A stretch of DNA of 64,000 nucleotides, taken from assembly GCF_019212185.1 (NCBI RefSeq), contig NZ_CP078138.1, positions 2,710,501 to 2,774,500 on the forward strand, given 5' to 3'. Both the position numbers and the translations under genes were made by a program. Every line of letters begins with the position of its first letter. The stretch's first letter is position 1. This stretch comes from Pseudomonas fluorescens (lineage in GTDB: Bacteria; Pseudomonadota; Gammaproteobacteria; Pseudomonadales; Pseudomonadaceae). Of this stretch, positions 35,273 to 44,442 are shown one piece after another. Under the pieces are notes generated by a model. That model worked only from the letters and a program-made list of their open reading frames with translations, searched no databases and was not told the DNA's origin.

Positions 35273-35914
35273 ATGGAATACACACTTAGCGATGCCGAGC
35301 AGAATTTCGGTTTCAACCTCCGTTACCCACTGATCACCCGGCAGTTGGGCGAGTTTTATTCCTTCGAACGGGCCATGGATTATCTGCGCGCAATTGTCTT
35401 GCTCGACGAGGCGGCGCTTTACGAGCCCCATACCTTCACCTATGAACGTGAAGAAGCGCCGCACAGCGCCAGGGCGATTGTGGTGATGGGTGAGTTTGGT
35501 TATCTGATCGGCACGCTGGCGCAGGAGGATGACGATGTGGTCCGTGCAGTGATCATCTCGGAAAAGTATGCCGAGTTGATCGACGGACTGGGCTGGTTCA
35601 CTCACGAACTTTCGGAACCGTTCTATGCCATCCTCGTGAGTGGCTTGCCGCTGGGTGGGTTGGTGAAAATGCTCGATTACTGCTCCACTGACCCTGAATG
35701 TAAGGAAGTCATCGCGGAAAAAGGCTTCACGCCCGAGCACTTTCCTGATGATTGGGCGACTCCACTATTTCGCTATGTCAAAGCCCTGGAACCGGGCATT
35801 TCGGTGGCGATGCGCAAGCTGCGCGGTGCTCACATTGACTCTCTACCAAAACCCCGGAAATACGGAAAAGCGGTTCCCAGACGCATGAGTGTTGCGACTG
35901 ATGATTCTGAGTAG
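35273..35914 (+). CDS. unknown protein of 213 residues
   Basis: I do not recognise the family. The protein begins MEYTLSDAEQNFGFNLRYPL, is acidic in its first two-thirds and turns basic near the C-terminus (LPKPRKYGKAVPRRM). No signal peptide or membrane span is visible. The ATG at 35273 has AGGA at a normal distance; a GTG start at 35255 would be possible. Codon use looks native. Confidence 0.65.
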   Translation: MEYTLSDAEQNFGFNLRYPLITRQLGEFYSFERAMDYLRAIVLLDEAALYEPHTFTYEREEAPHSARAIVVMGEFGYLIGTLAQEDDDVVRAVIISEKYAELIDGLGWFTHELSEPFYAILVSGLPLGGLVKMLDYCSTDPECKEVIAEKGFTPEHFPDDWATPLFRYVKALEPGISVAMRKLRGAHIDSLPKPRKYGKAVPRRMSVATDDSE

Positions 35915-35934
35915 TCTCCCATAGCAGATGCTCG

Positions 35935-36216
35935 CTAGCGCGGCACCTGCAGACTCTTCCACCGCCCATAAGCCTCGCGCAAGCACACCGCACACGGCCG
36001 ATACCCGGCGGCGATTGCGGCGTCCTCGTCGGCAAAGAACACCCGATGCCTGACATAGCCGCCACGGGCGATGGCGCGCAGGGCGCCGGGGCAATCCAGG
36101 CGACCGTAGATTTTCGAGCGTCGGTGGCCGCCGAGCAGGCCGGGTTGGTCGCTGGCGACGGGCTGGCCGTGGGCATCGAGCAGCCAGTAGATTTTCAACC
36201 CTTGGGCACTCGCCAC
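35935..36216 (-). CDS. small Ada-type metal-binding-domain protein
   Basis: A 93-residue protein resembling the N-terminal zinc domain of Ada. Seen: SKIYGRLDCPGALRAIARGG, VFFADEDAAIAAGYRPCAVC. The CxxC (CAVC) and a preceding Cys are present, so only three of the four Ada zinc cysteines are clear. It overlaps the end of alkA by 22 bases on the same strand, and so is probably co-expressed with this DNA-repair gene. It lacks the methyltransferase and AraC parts of Ada. Confidence 0.72.
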   Translation of the reverse strand: MASAQGLKIYWLLDAHGQPVASDQPGLLGGHRRSKIYGRLDCPGALRAIARGGYVRHRVFFADEDAAIAAGYRPCAVCLREAYGRWKSLQVPR

Positions 36217-36806
36217 AAGTACCAGGCGGCTGCCGTGCGGTGCGGGCTCCAGGCTGCGCCGAGGTCGCTCATGGCCCGTGGTTTGGGCGCGTCGCTCAAG
36301 CCTTTGAGGCGGCGATAGCCGTCCCTCACGCCAAAGTCGTCGGCGGGCAGGATGTCCTCTCGTTCGAGGGTATAAATGAGCAGCATCTCCACGGTCCAGC
36401 GACCGATACCGCGCAAGCGGGTCAGGCGTTCGATCAGCGTTTGATCGTCCATGGCCTGTGCTTCCCGGTAGGCCGGCACCGTGCCCTTCAAGGTCGCGGC
36501 GGCGATGCCGTGCAGGGTGGCGATTTTGCTAGCGGAAAAGCCGCAACCGCGCAGCATCGTAATGTCGCTGACCAGCAACTGCTCAGGGCTGGGGAACACC
36601 TGCTCGGGAAACAGTGCCAACAGGCGCGCGACAATCGCATCGCCGGCACGGGCGTGCAGTTGCTGGTAGGCGATGGCCCGCACCAGCGCCTCGTAGGGCT
36701 CGCGGGCGGGTTTTGGTTCATGCAGGCAAGGGCCGATGGCCGCGACATGGCGCGCCCAGTCCGGGTCGAGGGCGGCGAGGAACTGGCTGGCGGTGGAGTA
36801 GGGCAT
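36195..36806 (-). CDS. alkA: DNA-3-methyladenine glycosylase II (AlkA type)
   Basis: A 203-residue HhH-GPD base-excision glycosylase that removes alkylated bases. The helix-hairpin-helix is LTRLRGIGRWTVEMLLIYTL (~residues 128-147), and the catalytic Asp lies in LPADDFGVRDG. It is shorter than E. coli AlkA and lacks its N-terminal domain, as is common for the short bacterial form. The neighbouring Ada-domain gene supports an alkylation-repair role. Confidence 0.88.
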   Translation of the reverse strand: MPYSTASQFLAALDPDWARHVAAIGPCLHEPKPAREPYEALVRAIAYQQLHARAGDAIVARLLALFPEQVFPSPEQLLVSDITMLRGCGFSASKIATLHGIAAATLKGTVPAYREAQAMDDQTLIERLTRLRGIGRWTVEMLLIYTLEREDILPADDFGVRDGYRRLKGLSDAPKPRAMSDLGAAWSPHRTAAAWYLWRVPKG

Positions 36807-36842
36807 GGTGGGGTTCGCGAACGTCGGGATAACCTGGGCAGG

Positions 36843-37595
36843 TTAGTCGCCTGCGCGCTGCGTCGCACCCGCCGTCTTGCGTTCAAATTCAACCGGCGAG
36901 GGCTTTCCAATCGCACGGGCGGCGTGTTCGGCCCATTGGCTGTAGATCGCCGGGCCGGGATGGAACCCGTCGCGCGCCATTTGCCCGGCCGTTGGCGACA
37001 GGTTGATGTCGAGCAAGGTGCAGCCGGCGGTCTGCTCCACCAGCGTCGCCAGATGCTGGTTGAAGCGTCTGCTGCGGCTGCCCAGGTAACCTCGCAGCGG
37101 ACGCGGCAAGGCCGGGAACAGATGCATCGGTGGCAGCGGCGAGACGATAATCTGGTTCACGCCGAACTTGTCACGCAACAGCTGCAGCAGGCGTTCTTGC
37201 AGCATCAGCCATGGCTCCAGACGGATCCGACTGGTGACGTCGTTGACGCCAATCGACAGCAGCGCCACATCGAAAGGTTGCGCGTCTTGTGCCTCCAGCA
37301 GCGTCAACAGCGCCAGGGAATTCAGGCCCGATTGCGCCCACAGCATCCAGTCGACTTGATAGTCGCCCGCCAACTGCGCCACCAGCCGACCGCAGAGCGC
37401 TTCATCCTGGGTCTGTGCGCCAACCCCGGCGGCTGCCGAGTCGCCGCCAATCAGCAGTCGCAAGGGCGAGCCGCTGCCGGCCTGACCCTGGCGTTCACCG
37501 CTCGCCTCCGGCAGTCGGGGCGTGACCCAGCGGGTATAAAGACCCTGCAATAAAAGCAGCGGACCGAGCACACGCTCGGCGAACTGTTCATTCAT
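36843..37595 (-). CDS. SGNH/GDSL-family esterase or acyl hydrolase
   Basis: A 250-residue SGNH hydrolase. Block I is LLIGGDSAAAGVG (nucleophile Ser53), block III is LSIGVNDVTS, and the Asp/His pair lies in DGFHPGP. An N-terminal hydrophobic stretch (ERVLGPLLLLQGLYTRWV) may anchor it in the membrane. Substrate unknown. It lies 36 bases beyond the start of alkA on the same strand and nine bases after the LysE-type gene. Confidence 0.82.
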   Translation of the reverse strand: MNEQFAERVLGPLLLLQGLYTRWVTPRLPEASGERQGQAGSGSPLRLLIGGDSAAAGVGAQTQDEALCGRLVAQLAGDYQVDWMLWAQSGLNSLALLTLLEAQDAQPFDVALLSIGVNDVTSRIRLEPWLMLQERLLQLLRDKFGVNQIIVSPLPPMHLFPALPRPLRGYLGSRSRRFNQHLATLVEQTAGCTLLDINLSPTAGQMARDGFHPGPAIYSQWAEHAARAIGKPSPVEFERKTAGATQRAGD

Positions 37596-37604
37596 GACGA
37601 CAAC

Positions 37605-38225
37605 TCAGGCCCGACGCGCCAGCAACAACACACTGGCCGCCGCCGACAGCAGGCCGGCGCAGCAGCGATTGAAAAGGCGCTTGCCCCGTGGCTGGCTGAA
37701 CCAGCGGCGCATGTGCAGGCCCATGTAGGCGTAGGCCGCGATGGCGATCCACTCCAGGGCCAGGAACAATGCGCCAAGCACGGCGAATTGCGGCGCGACC
37801 GCCTGGCTTGGATCGACGAACTGCGGCAGGAAGGCAGTGAAGATCAGGATGGCTTTTGGATTCCCCGCCGCCACCAGAAACTCTTGGCGCGCCAACCCGA
37901 GCAAGCCAACCTCGCTGCGCTTGGTCTGGGCCTCGACCTGCACGTCGGCGGTCCACAGCTGCCAGGCCAGGTACAGCAGGTAAGCGGCGCCAGCGATCTT
38001 GATCCCGTAGAACAGCCACTCCGAGGTCTGCAACACCACCGCCAGGCCGGCGGAGGCGAGGGCGATCATCGCGGCGAATGCGAGCAACCGACCACCGCCG
38101 GCCAGGCACGCGGTGCGATAGCCGTAGCGCGTGGCATTGCTGACCGACAACAGATTGTTTGGGCCAGGCGCCATGTTCAGGGCGAAGCAGGCGGGGAGGA
38201 GCAGGGTCAGGGTGGCGAGGTCCAT
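37605..38225 (-). CDS. LysE-family amino-acid/metabolite exporter
   Basis: A 206-residue membrane protein of the LysE/RhtB family. The N-terminal hallmark is CFALNMAPGPNNLLSVSNAT, followed by GYRTACLAGGGRLLAFAAMI and QEFLVAAGNPKAILIFTAFL. It exports amino acids or related compounds. The frame opens at 38450, but the ATG at 38225 gives the normal N-terminus. Confidence 0.88.
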   Translation of the reverse strand: MDLATLTLLLPACFALNMAPGPNNLLSVSNATRYGYRTACLAGGGRLLAFAAMIALASAGLAVVLQTSEWLFYGIKIAGAAYLLYLAWQLWTADVQVEAQTKRSEVGLLGLARQEFLVAAGNPKAILIFTAFLPQFVDPSQAVAPQFAVLGALFLALEWIAIAAYAYMGLHMRRWFSQPRGKRLFNRCCAGLLSAAASVLLLARRA

Positions 38226-38490
38226 TGGTGGCTCCGGGCGAAGGGGCGATGGGGCGAAGAGGGAGTGTGCATCATTGGGGGCGGGGCTGATAGCCGCGTG
38301 CGGTGTGCCAGGCTTATCGAATGACGGCCATCGCTGGCAAGCCAGCGCCCACAGCGTTTTCCAGTCTGCCGCAGCGGGCGCAGCTCCAGGCATCGCAATC
38401 CCCACTACCTGCCATCTCGACACACGATTGGTCCGCCGCCTTTGCTCCACGTCACCCTAGCGCCTTCGACGAATAAAGGCCTGCTGCAGC

Positions 38491-39426
38491 ATGCGTTACC
38501 GACGTCTTGACCTGAACCTGCTGGTGGCCCTGGATGCCTTGTTGACCGAATGCAGCGTCAGCCGGGCGGCCGAGCGCTTGTGCCTGGGGCAGTCAGCGAC
38601 CAGTTCGGCGCTCGGGCGTTTGCGCGAGCATTTCAATGATCCGTTGCTGGTGCAAGTGGGTCGGCGTCTTGAGCCGACGGCGATGGGCCTGGCGTTGGCG
38701 CCCAAGGTCCAGCAAGCCTTGGCGCTGACCCGTGAAATTGTCGATGCGCCGCTGGATTTCGACCCGGTCAATTGCACTCGGCAATTTACCCTGGTGGCCT
38801 CCGACTATGTGGCCGGGGTGCTGTTGCCGGCGATCAGTCGCGAGCTCGCACGGGTGGCGCCGGGAGTGCGTTTGAGTCTGCGCGATCTGCCGGTGCCGCG
38901 TGACGGCGATGTGGTCAGTGAAGCCCTCGACTATCGGCGCAGCGATTGTGTGATCGTGCCCCAACGTCGTTTGAACCCGGCCTACCCCCAGGTGCCGCTG
39001 ATCAGTGACGTGCTGTGCTGCATGGTCTGCGCGCAGGCGCCGCAGTATGCCGAGGGCTTGAGCCTGGCGGACTTCTGCGCCGCCGAACATGTGGTCCGCG
39101 AGTTCGCCGACGGCCGCAACCTGGCGATGGATGCCCTGCATCTGCAGGAGCTGGGTATTGATCGGCGGGTAGCAGTGGCGTTGGAAAGCTTTGCGCTGAT
39201 GCCGGAATTCGTCGTCGGTACGGCGCGCATCGCCACCCTGTTCCGGCGTCAGGCTGAGGGGTTTGCCCAGCGCTATGGGCTGCGCATTCATCCCGCACCG
39301 TTGGCGTTTCCGCAGGCCGTGCAGGTGTTGCAATGGCATCCGTATCAAGAGCGCGATCCGGCGCTGATGTGGTTTCGCGGCCTGTTGCTGGAGCAGGCCG
39401 CGTTGCTCGATCAACCCGACGACTGA
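38491..39426 (+). CDS. LysR-family regulator (NodD/NahR-like)
   Basis: A 311-residue LysR protein opening MRYRRLDLNLLVALDALLTE. The HTH lies around CSVSRAAERLCLGQSATSSA, and the effector domain begins near FTLVASDYVAGVLLPAIS. This N-terminal style is shared by NodD, NahR and LinR regulators of aromatic catabolism. Its 3' end overlaps the convergent GlcG-like gene by 16 bases. It, or the similar LysR at 43223, is the candidate regulator of the 38-60 kb island. The preceding gap 38226-38490 holds a half REP (GCTGGCAAGCCAGCGCCCAC) and no gene. Confidence 0.87.
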   Translation: MRYRRLDLNLLVALDALLTECSVSRAAERLCLGQSATSSALGRLREHFNDPLLVQVGRRLEPTAMGLALAPKVQQALALTREIVDAPLDFDPVNCTRQFTLVASDYVAGVLLPAISRELARVAPGVRLSLRDLPVPRDGDVVSEALDYRRSDCVIVPQRRLNPAYPQVPLISDVLCCMVCAQAPQYAEGLSLADFCAAEHVVREFADGRNLAMDALHLQELGIDRRVAVALESFALMPEFVVGTARIATLFRRQAEGFAQRYGLRIHPAPLAFPQAVQVLQWHPYQERDPALMWFRGLLLEQAALLDQPDD

Positions 39427-39857
39427 TCGCCGGTATCAGCCACCAGCCCGGCCAGCTCGATGGCCTGCACCGCGCAGCGTTCGTCGTTGTCCGAGGTGTC
39501 GCCGCTGATACCGATGGCACCGACTATCATGCCTTCGGCATTGCGGATCAGCACCCCGCCGGCCACCGGAATCACTTCGCCGGCGGTCAGGCTGTTGATC
39601 GCGTCGAAAAACGCCGGCATCGCCTGCGCCCGCCTGGCCAGCTCACGCCCGCCAAAGCCCATGCCCAGGCAGCCACGGGCTTTGCCGTTGGCGATCTGCG
39701 GACGCAGGAAGCTCGCCTGTTCATCGCGCAACATTGCCAGTGGATGAGCGGCGGCATCCAGTACCACGGCGGCCAAGGGTTTGACCCCGATGTCCCGGGC
39801 GATGCGGATCGCGCTGCTGGCGATCTCGACGGCGGTGTGTAAATCCAGAGTGCGCAT
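39411..39857 (-). CDS. GlcG/HbpS-like protein
   Basis: A 148-residue GlcG/HbpS-fold protein (former DUF336). Seen: IARDIGVKPLAAVVLDAAAH, LRPQIANGKARGCLGMGFGG and AEGMIVGAIGISGDTSDNDE. Members bind heme or corrinoids, or sit as accessory proteins in catabolic operons. Two starts are possible: ATG 39872, overlapping the amidohydrolase stop, or ATG 39857 with GAGGA eight bases before it. I prefer the latter. Confidence 0.82.
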   Translation of the reverse strand: MRTLDLHTAVEIASSAIRIARDIGVKPLAAVVLDAAAHPLAMLRDEQASFLRPQIANGKARGCLGMGFGGRELARRAQAMPAFFDAINSLTAGEVIPVAGGVLIRNAEGMIVGAIGISGDTSDNDERCAVQAIELAGLVADTGDQSSG

Positions 39858-39868
39858 GCTGTCCGTCC

Positions 39869-41218
39869 TCATATTGCCCACTTGCCCAGTTGGGCGACGC
39901 GGTCGCGGGTGTACAGGTCGGTCCATTTCAGCGAGTTGAAATCCGACACCTGCTTGGGGTTGTAGGGGCTGCGTTCCAGGCGCACCGGCTGGCCGGCCTT
40001 GTACACCGCCTTGAGGCGCGAGCGGTCCTGGAGGATGCGGATATCCTGCAGCGGCGAGCCGTCGAGCAGCAGGAAATCGGCCTGCTTGCCCACTTCCAGT
40101 GAACCGAGGGTCTCGCCACGGGGCATGCAGCGCGCGCCGACGGCGGTCGCGGCATACAGGGCTTCGGCGGGGGTGAAGCCGAGGCGGCTGACCAGCAGTT
40201 CCAGTTCCCGGGCGTGCCATTCGCCATAGGGGGTCACGGCAAAGCCGCTGTCGCTGCCACAGGCGAAAGGCACGCCGGCGGCCTTGGCGCGCTTGAGCAC
40301 CGCTGAACCGACTTCCAGGGTGCGTGCGCAATAGCCGGCATAACCGGTGCTGATCGCCGGGTCGTGGGCCTGGCAGAAGTCCACGGTGTTCTGCGGGAAG
40401 GTCATGGTCGGCGCCAGGATGCTGCCGGCTTCGAGCAAGGCTTCGATGCAGGCGTCGTCCATATAGAAGGCGTGGAACACCAGGTCGACCCCGGCGCGGG
40501 CGGCGTACATCACCGCCTCGCGGCCGTAGGCGTGGGTCGCCACCTTGCAGCCGAGGCGATGGGCCTCTTCGACCATCTCGCGGGTTTCGTCGGCGGTGAA
40601 TGCGGCGATGATTTCGCCATTGGGCCGGCGGTGGGTGCCATCCATGGCGATCTTGATCAGGTCCACGCCATCCTTGGCCTGCTTGCGGATTTCCGCCAGG
40701 GCTTCGCTGCGGCTGGTGACCAGGCGGGCGGTGAAATATTCCGGGGCGCCGACGCGGCTGGGGAACCAGTCGTTGAGGCTCTGGCGATTGGTGATCACCC
40801 GGCTGCTGGCGGCAATCCGCGGGCCTTCGAACAGGCCAGCCGCGACCGCATTGCGCACGGCAATGCTGAGTTGGCCGCTGTCGCCGGGGCAGACCATGCT
40901 GGTCACGCCGGCAGCCAGCACGTGTTGGGCGAAGAACATCCCGCGCAGCGCACGGAATTCGTCGCTGGTCCAGATATCGATGTCTTCCTCGCTCTGGGCG
41001 TTGCCGAACGCCAGGTGGGTGTGCACGTCCACCAGGCCCGGCATGACGAAGTTGTCGCCGGCATCCACCACGCGGTCGCCCGCTTGTGGCTGCGGGGCCA
41101 TGGCGGTGGGGCCGACGTAGCTCAGCAGGCCGTTTTCCACCACCAGGGTTTGCTGTTGGCGGGTGTGCAGGCCCGTCCCGTCGAACAGGGTCTGGCATTT
41201 CAGGTGCAGGGCGTTCAT
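39869..41218 (-). CDS. amidohydrolase (imidazolonepropionase/prolidase-like group)
   Basis: A 449-residue metal-dependent hydrolase: LVDVHTHLAFG with the HxH pair, the Lys-containing GVDLIKIAMDGTH, CKVATHAYGREAV, VDLVFHAFYMDD and the Asp in FACGSDSGFAV. The layout matches COG1228 enzymes, which open cyclic amides or hydrolyse N-acyl groups. The frame extends to 42043, but the ATG at 41218 gives the normal N-terminus. An inverted copy of the island's 45-bp operator lies about 150 bp upstream. It is followed closely by the GlcG-like gene. Confidence 0.84.
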   Translation of the reverse strand: MNALHLKCQTLFDGTGLHTRQQQTLVVENGLLSYVGPTAMAPQPQAGDRVVDAGDNFVMPGLVDVHTHLAFGNAQSEEDIDIWTSDEFRALRGMFFAQHVLAAGVTSMVCPGDSGQLSIAVRNAVAAGLFEGPRIAASSRVITNRQSLNDWFPSRVGAPEYFTARLVTSRSEALAEIRKQAKDGVDLIKIAMDGTHRRPNGEIIAAFTADETREMVEEAHRLGCKVATHAYGREAVMYAARAGVDLVFHAFYMDDACIEALLEAGSILAPTMTFPQNTVDFCQAHDPAISTGYAGYCARTLEVGSAVLKRAKAAGVPFACGSDSGFAVTPYGEWHARELELLVSRLGFTPAEALYAATAVGARCMPRGETLGSLEVGKQADFLLLDGSPLQDIRILQDRSRLKAVYKAGQPVRLERSPYNPKQVSDFNSLKWTDLYTRDRVAQLGKWAI

Positions 41219-41367
41219 GGCGTTCTCACGTTGTTTTTGGTTATGCCGGGCGAGGCTAGGGCGCGGCCGGGGAGGGCACCAGCAACTTGCGTCAATGCTT
41301 GGGTATTGATGGGGTCGATAGTGGCTGTGGGGCAGGCACCGTGGGCCTTGGCGATGTTGCGGGGCGG

Positions 41368-41408
41368 GTATCGCGAGTGACGATGGCTGGCATCGTGATC
41401 GGCGATTT
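41368..41408 (-). promoter_or_regulatory. diverged inverted copy of the island operator
   Basis: The plus strand reads ATCGCGAGTG, two bases, GATG, six bases, ATCG and later GCGAT. The reverse complement of the 44261 operator has the same words at the same spacing. It is oriented toward the amidohydrolase gene, whose start lies ~150 bp away; the 44261 copy is 138 bp from its gene. Confidence 0.5.
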
Positions 41409-41467
41409 TTTGTCGATCGGAGCTGCCGACTATGGTGCGCGCTCAATCCACGCAGAGAGCGCCTGAC

Positions 41468-41851
41468 ATGACCACCGAAACGCTGAAAAACCAACTCCTG
41501 GCCCTTGAACAGGAGCGCCGTCGGGCGCTGATCGAAGAAGACCATCCACGGGTCGCCGAGCTGTTCGCCGATGACCTGGTGTATGTGCACACTACCGGGT
41601 TGGTGCAAGACAAGGCGCAGTACCTGGAGTACGCGAAAAGTGCTGTCGAGTATCTGGAGATCGAGCGGGGCGAGTTGCTGATTCGGTTCTATGGCGAGCG
41701 CCTGGCGGTGATGACCGGCAGCCAATGCAATACCCTGCGCAAACGCGGCGGCGAGCAGTCGATTCGCGGGGATGGCTTTGCCACGCAGGTGTGGACGTTG
41801 GGGGAGGCGGGCTGGCAGATCAGTTCGTTTCAGGGGACGCGGGCGATGTGA
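41468..41851 (+). CDS. SnoaL/NTF2-like (DUF4440) protein
   Basis: A 127-residue NTF2-fold protein. ALEQERRRALIEEDHPRVAE and LFADDLVYVHTTGLVQDKAQ at the start, and GFATQVWTLGEAGWQISSFQ at the end, are typical of DUF4440 proteins. Some are isomerases, dehydratases or binding accessories. It is divergent from the amidohydrolase. No catalytic residue can be assigned. Confidence 0.72.
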   Translation: MTTETLKNQLLALEQERRRALIEEDHPRVAELFADDLVYVHTTGLVQDKAQYLEYAKSAVEYLEIERGELLIRFYGERLAVMTGSQCNTLRKRGGEQSIRGDGFATQVWTLGEAGWQISSFQGTRAM

Positions 41852-41920
41852 CCCATCATTGGTAGGAGTGATCTCCCAGGTTTGCTGCTGATCACAGATT
41901 CTGTGGAGCTTGCACAGAAT

Positions 41921-41998
41921 CTGTAGGAGCCAGCCTGCTGGCGATGAAGTTGATGCGGTTTGGCTGCTGGCCTCATCGCGAGCAGGCTCGCTCCTACA
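41921..41998. repeat. REP doublet
   Basis: CTGTAGGAGCCAGCCTGCTG and CGAGCAGGCTCGCTCCTACA form an inverted pair. It separates the convergent DUF4440 and alpha/beta hydrolase genes. Confidence 0.8.
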
Positions 41999-42006
41999 AA
42001 GGGCGG

Positions 42007-43164
42007 TCAGGCGGTGTGACCACCCAGATTCTCCGCTACCCAATCCGCAATGTACTGCCCGGCATTGATGCTGTTGTCAAAGCTCGAATGCTGCACGCCG
42101 CCCTCGCGTTCGGTGAAGATTTTCAGTTCGCGCTTGGGGCTGTTGACCAGTTGCTCGTAGGTACGCTGCGCCCATTTCAACGGGATCTGCGAATCCTTTT
42201 CGCCGTGGGTGACCAGGAACGGCACCTTGATCCGGTCCAGCACGCCGTCGAGGTGGACGTTCTCGGCGATCGCCATGAATGCTTCCATGTCCTTGGCGCC
42301 CCACACCCATTGCACGTGCGCCCAGTAGTGCGGCACCGGGAAGCTGCCTTCTTTTTCCAGGCGGCGCTTCTGCACGTCGCGCCAGTCATGGTTGGCGCCC
42401 CAGACCACGCCGCAGGCAAAGCGCGGTTCGAAGGCCACCGCGCGCGGGCAGTAGTAGCCGCCCAGCGATACACCTTCCAGGCCGATGCGTTTGGCGTCTA
42501 CGTCGCTGCGGGTTTCCAGCCAGTCGACCACGCGGCTGGCCCAGTGCTCGCTGTCGTAGCGGGCGATCAGGTTGTGCAGGCGCAGCGCTTCACCGGTGCC
42601 GGGCTGGTCGATGATCAGCGATGACACGCCGCGCTTGGCCAGCCAGGCCGGCAGGCCGACGCGGTATTTCATTTCCTTGGTGGAATCCAGGCCGTTGACC
42701 TGGACCAGGATCGGCGCCGGGCCGTTCACGCCTTCGGCGCGCACCAACAAGCCGGAAATGTGTTTGCCCTCGTATGGGATTTCAACGCGCTCGCAGTTCT
42801 CCCGCGACAACTCGATGCCACGCTTGAAGGTCTGCAGAAAACGCTGGTACAGCTCGCTGCGGCCCGGCGCGCCATGGGCTTGCAGGCGCTCGCAGGTGAG
42901 GTAATAGGTGGCGGCGCGGTTGTATTTTTCACCGGCAGAGAGCAAACGGCCCTGGCCTTCGTCTTCCTCGGCCAGGCCGCAGAGTTTGTCGGCCATCTTC
43001 GCCCAGGTCTCGCGAAAGGCCTTGGTGCCCGCGGCATCGGGTTGCAGGGCGGCTTCCTGCAGCGGTGCGCACATCTCTTCGATTTCGCCCATGCGCGCGC
43101 CCATTTCAATGGCCAGGTTGACGGAGAGATTCCACACGTAATTGGTTGGGAAGTAGCGGAACAT
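42007..43164 (-). CDS. alpha/beta hydrolase, possible C-C bond hydrolase
   Basis: A 385-residue alpha/beta hydrolase with a ~130-residue helical N-terminal cap (AGEKYNRAATYYLTCERLQA). The nucleophile Ser233 is in GVSLGGYY, the Asp in VTHGEKDSQIP and the His in GVQHSSF. The cap and length recall the FrsA/2,6-dihydroxypseudooxynicotine hydrolase group, which cleaves a C-C bond in nicotine catabolism. It follows the LysR gene by 58 bases on the same strand and lies opposite an extradiol dioxygenase gene, so ring-cleavage product hydrolysis is plausible. Confidence 0.8.
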   Translation of the reverse strand: MFRYFPTNYVWNLSVNLAIEMGARMGEIEEMCAPLQEAALQPDAAGTKAFRETWAKMADKLCGLAEEDEGQGRLLSAGEKYNRAATYYLTCERLQAHGAPGRSELYQRFLQTFKRGIELSRENCERVEIPYEGKHISGLLVRAEGVNGPAPILVQVNGLDSTKEMKYRVGLPAWLAKRGVSSLIIDQPGTGEALRLHNLIARYDSEHWASRVVDWLETRSDVDAKRIGLEGVSLGGYYCPRAVAFEPRFACGVVWGANHDWRDVQKRRLEKEGSFPVPHYWAHVQWVWGAKDMEAFMAIAENVHLDGVLDRIKVPFLVTHGEKDSQIPLKWAQRTYEQLVNSPKRELKIFTEREGGVQHSSFDNSINAGQYIADWVAENLGGHTA

Positions 43165-43222
43165 GATGTTGTTGTCCTTATGGTTGCCTTGGCGTTCTCA
43201 AGGCACGTTAAGGACGCCCCGG

Positions 43223-44185
43223 CTAGTTGACCAATCGTGACTCGGGATGCGAGGTATCACCGGCGGCGATAGGAGCCTGTTCCAGGTGCTGGACAAACTC
43301 GCTGATGCGCTCGCGCAGCCAGCGGTGCATCGGGTCGCCGTCGACACTGCGGTGCCAGAGCATGCACTCGCGCATCACCGGGATTTTCACCGGCGGATTG
43401 AGGATGCGCAGCGGCAAATGCTCGGCGTACAGCCGCGCCAAACGCTGGTGCATGGTAGCAATGCGCTGGGTGCCGACCACCAGTTGCGGCAAGGTGTTGA
43501 AGTCATTGGTGATCACCTCGATACGGCGATTGAAGCCGTACTGATTCATGAACCACTCCTCGATGCTCAGGTGCCGGGTACGGCCAAACCCGACCGAGAC
43601 ATGGCCCATGTCCATGTACTGCTCCAGGCTCAGGCTGTCGCCGACCAGGGTATTGCCGTTCCACACCACGCACACGTGTTCTTCCTCGAACAGCAACTGG
43701 TGCGGGTGGCCGTCGATGATGTAGCGCTCGGGCACGATCATCAGGTCCACCTCGCCGCGCACCAGCAGCTCGCCGGAGTTGTCGCCGGGGCCGAGCATTT
43801 CGAAGGTGATGTTCGGCGCTTCCTGGTGGATCTTCTGGATCACCTGGGCGAACAGCACGCTGATCAGGTAATCCGAGGTCACCAGGCGGAAGTGGCGTTT
43901 GCTGGTGGTGGGGTCGAACACCGGCTTGGCGGTGATTGACGACTGAATCGTCAGCAGCACTTCGCGGATCGGCTTGGCCAGCTCCTGCGCATAGGGCGTG
44001 GGCTGCATCTTGCGCCCCACCTGCACCAGCAATTCGTCTTCGAAGTAGTTGCGCAGCCGACCGAGCACGCCGCTGGTGGCCGATTGGGTCATGTGCAGGC
44101 GTTCGGCGGCACGGGTGATGTTCTGCTCTTCGAGCAGGACATCGAGTGCCACCAGCAGATTGAGGTCCAGGTGGTTGAAACGCAT
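43223..44185 (-). CDS. LysR-family regulator (NahR/NodD-like)
   Basis: A 320-residue LysR protein opening MRFNHLDLNLLVALDVLLEE, with HTH around NITRAAERLHMTQSATSGVL and the effector domain starting near SKRHFRLVTSDYLISVLFAQ. It is divergent from the VOC dioxygenase gene, and the 45-bp operator lies in the shared gap, 76 bp from its start. It is thus the leading candidate for the factor binding the three operator copies. LysR-type regulators of this group respond to aromatic inducers. Confidence 0.88.
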   Translation of the reverse strand: MRFNHLDLNLLVALDVLLEEQNITRAAERLHMTQSATSGVLGRLRNYFEDELLVQVGRKMQPTPYAQELAKPIREVLLTIQSSITAKPVFDPTTSKRHFRLVTSDYLISVLFAQVIQKIHQEAPNITFEMLGPGDNSGELLVRGEVDLMIVPERYIIDGHPHQLLFEEEHVCVVWNGNTLVGDSLSLEQYMDMGHVSVGFGRTRHLSIEEWFMNQYGFNRRIEVITNDFNTLPQLVVGTQRIATMHQRLARLYAEHLPLRILNPPVKIPVMRECMLWHRSVDGDPMHRWLRERISEFVQHLEQAPIAAGDTSHPESRLVN

Positions 44186-44260
44186 CAGGCATGTCCGCTT
44201 TTGTATTTATTTTCGCGATACATTCCGGTGATTTCATTGTGCCGTCAACCCCGCCTGCAA

Positions 44261-44305
44261 GTATCGCGTTTGCCGATAGGTCACATCCCCACTCGCGATT
44301 AGTCA
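44261..44305 (+). promoter_or_regulatory. 45-bp island operator, copy 1
   Basis: The left part reads GTATCGCGTTTGCCGATAGG, containing TATCG-N7-CGATA with the T-N11-A pattern of LysR boxes. The right part ends ACTCGCGATTAGTCA. It matches the copy at 45908 in 41 of 45 positions. It lies in the LysR-VOC gap, 138 bp before the dioxygenase ATG. Confidence 0.72.
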
Positions 44306-44442
44306 GCTGCCCTGCGCCACGTCAATCTTCGCCGCAGTCGGACCTGTGGCCGACACCACCCGCGGATTCCATGCGCCGCCCAACGCCCGATTCGAGCGTT
44401 CGGCCGCCGTCTGCGGATAATAATTTCAACGGAGTGGTAGCC

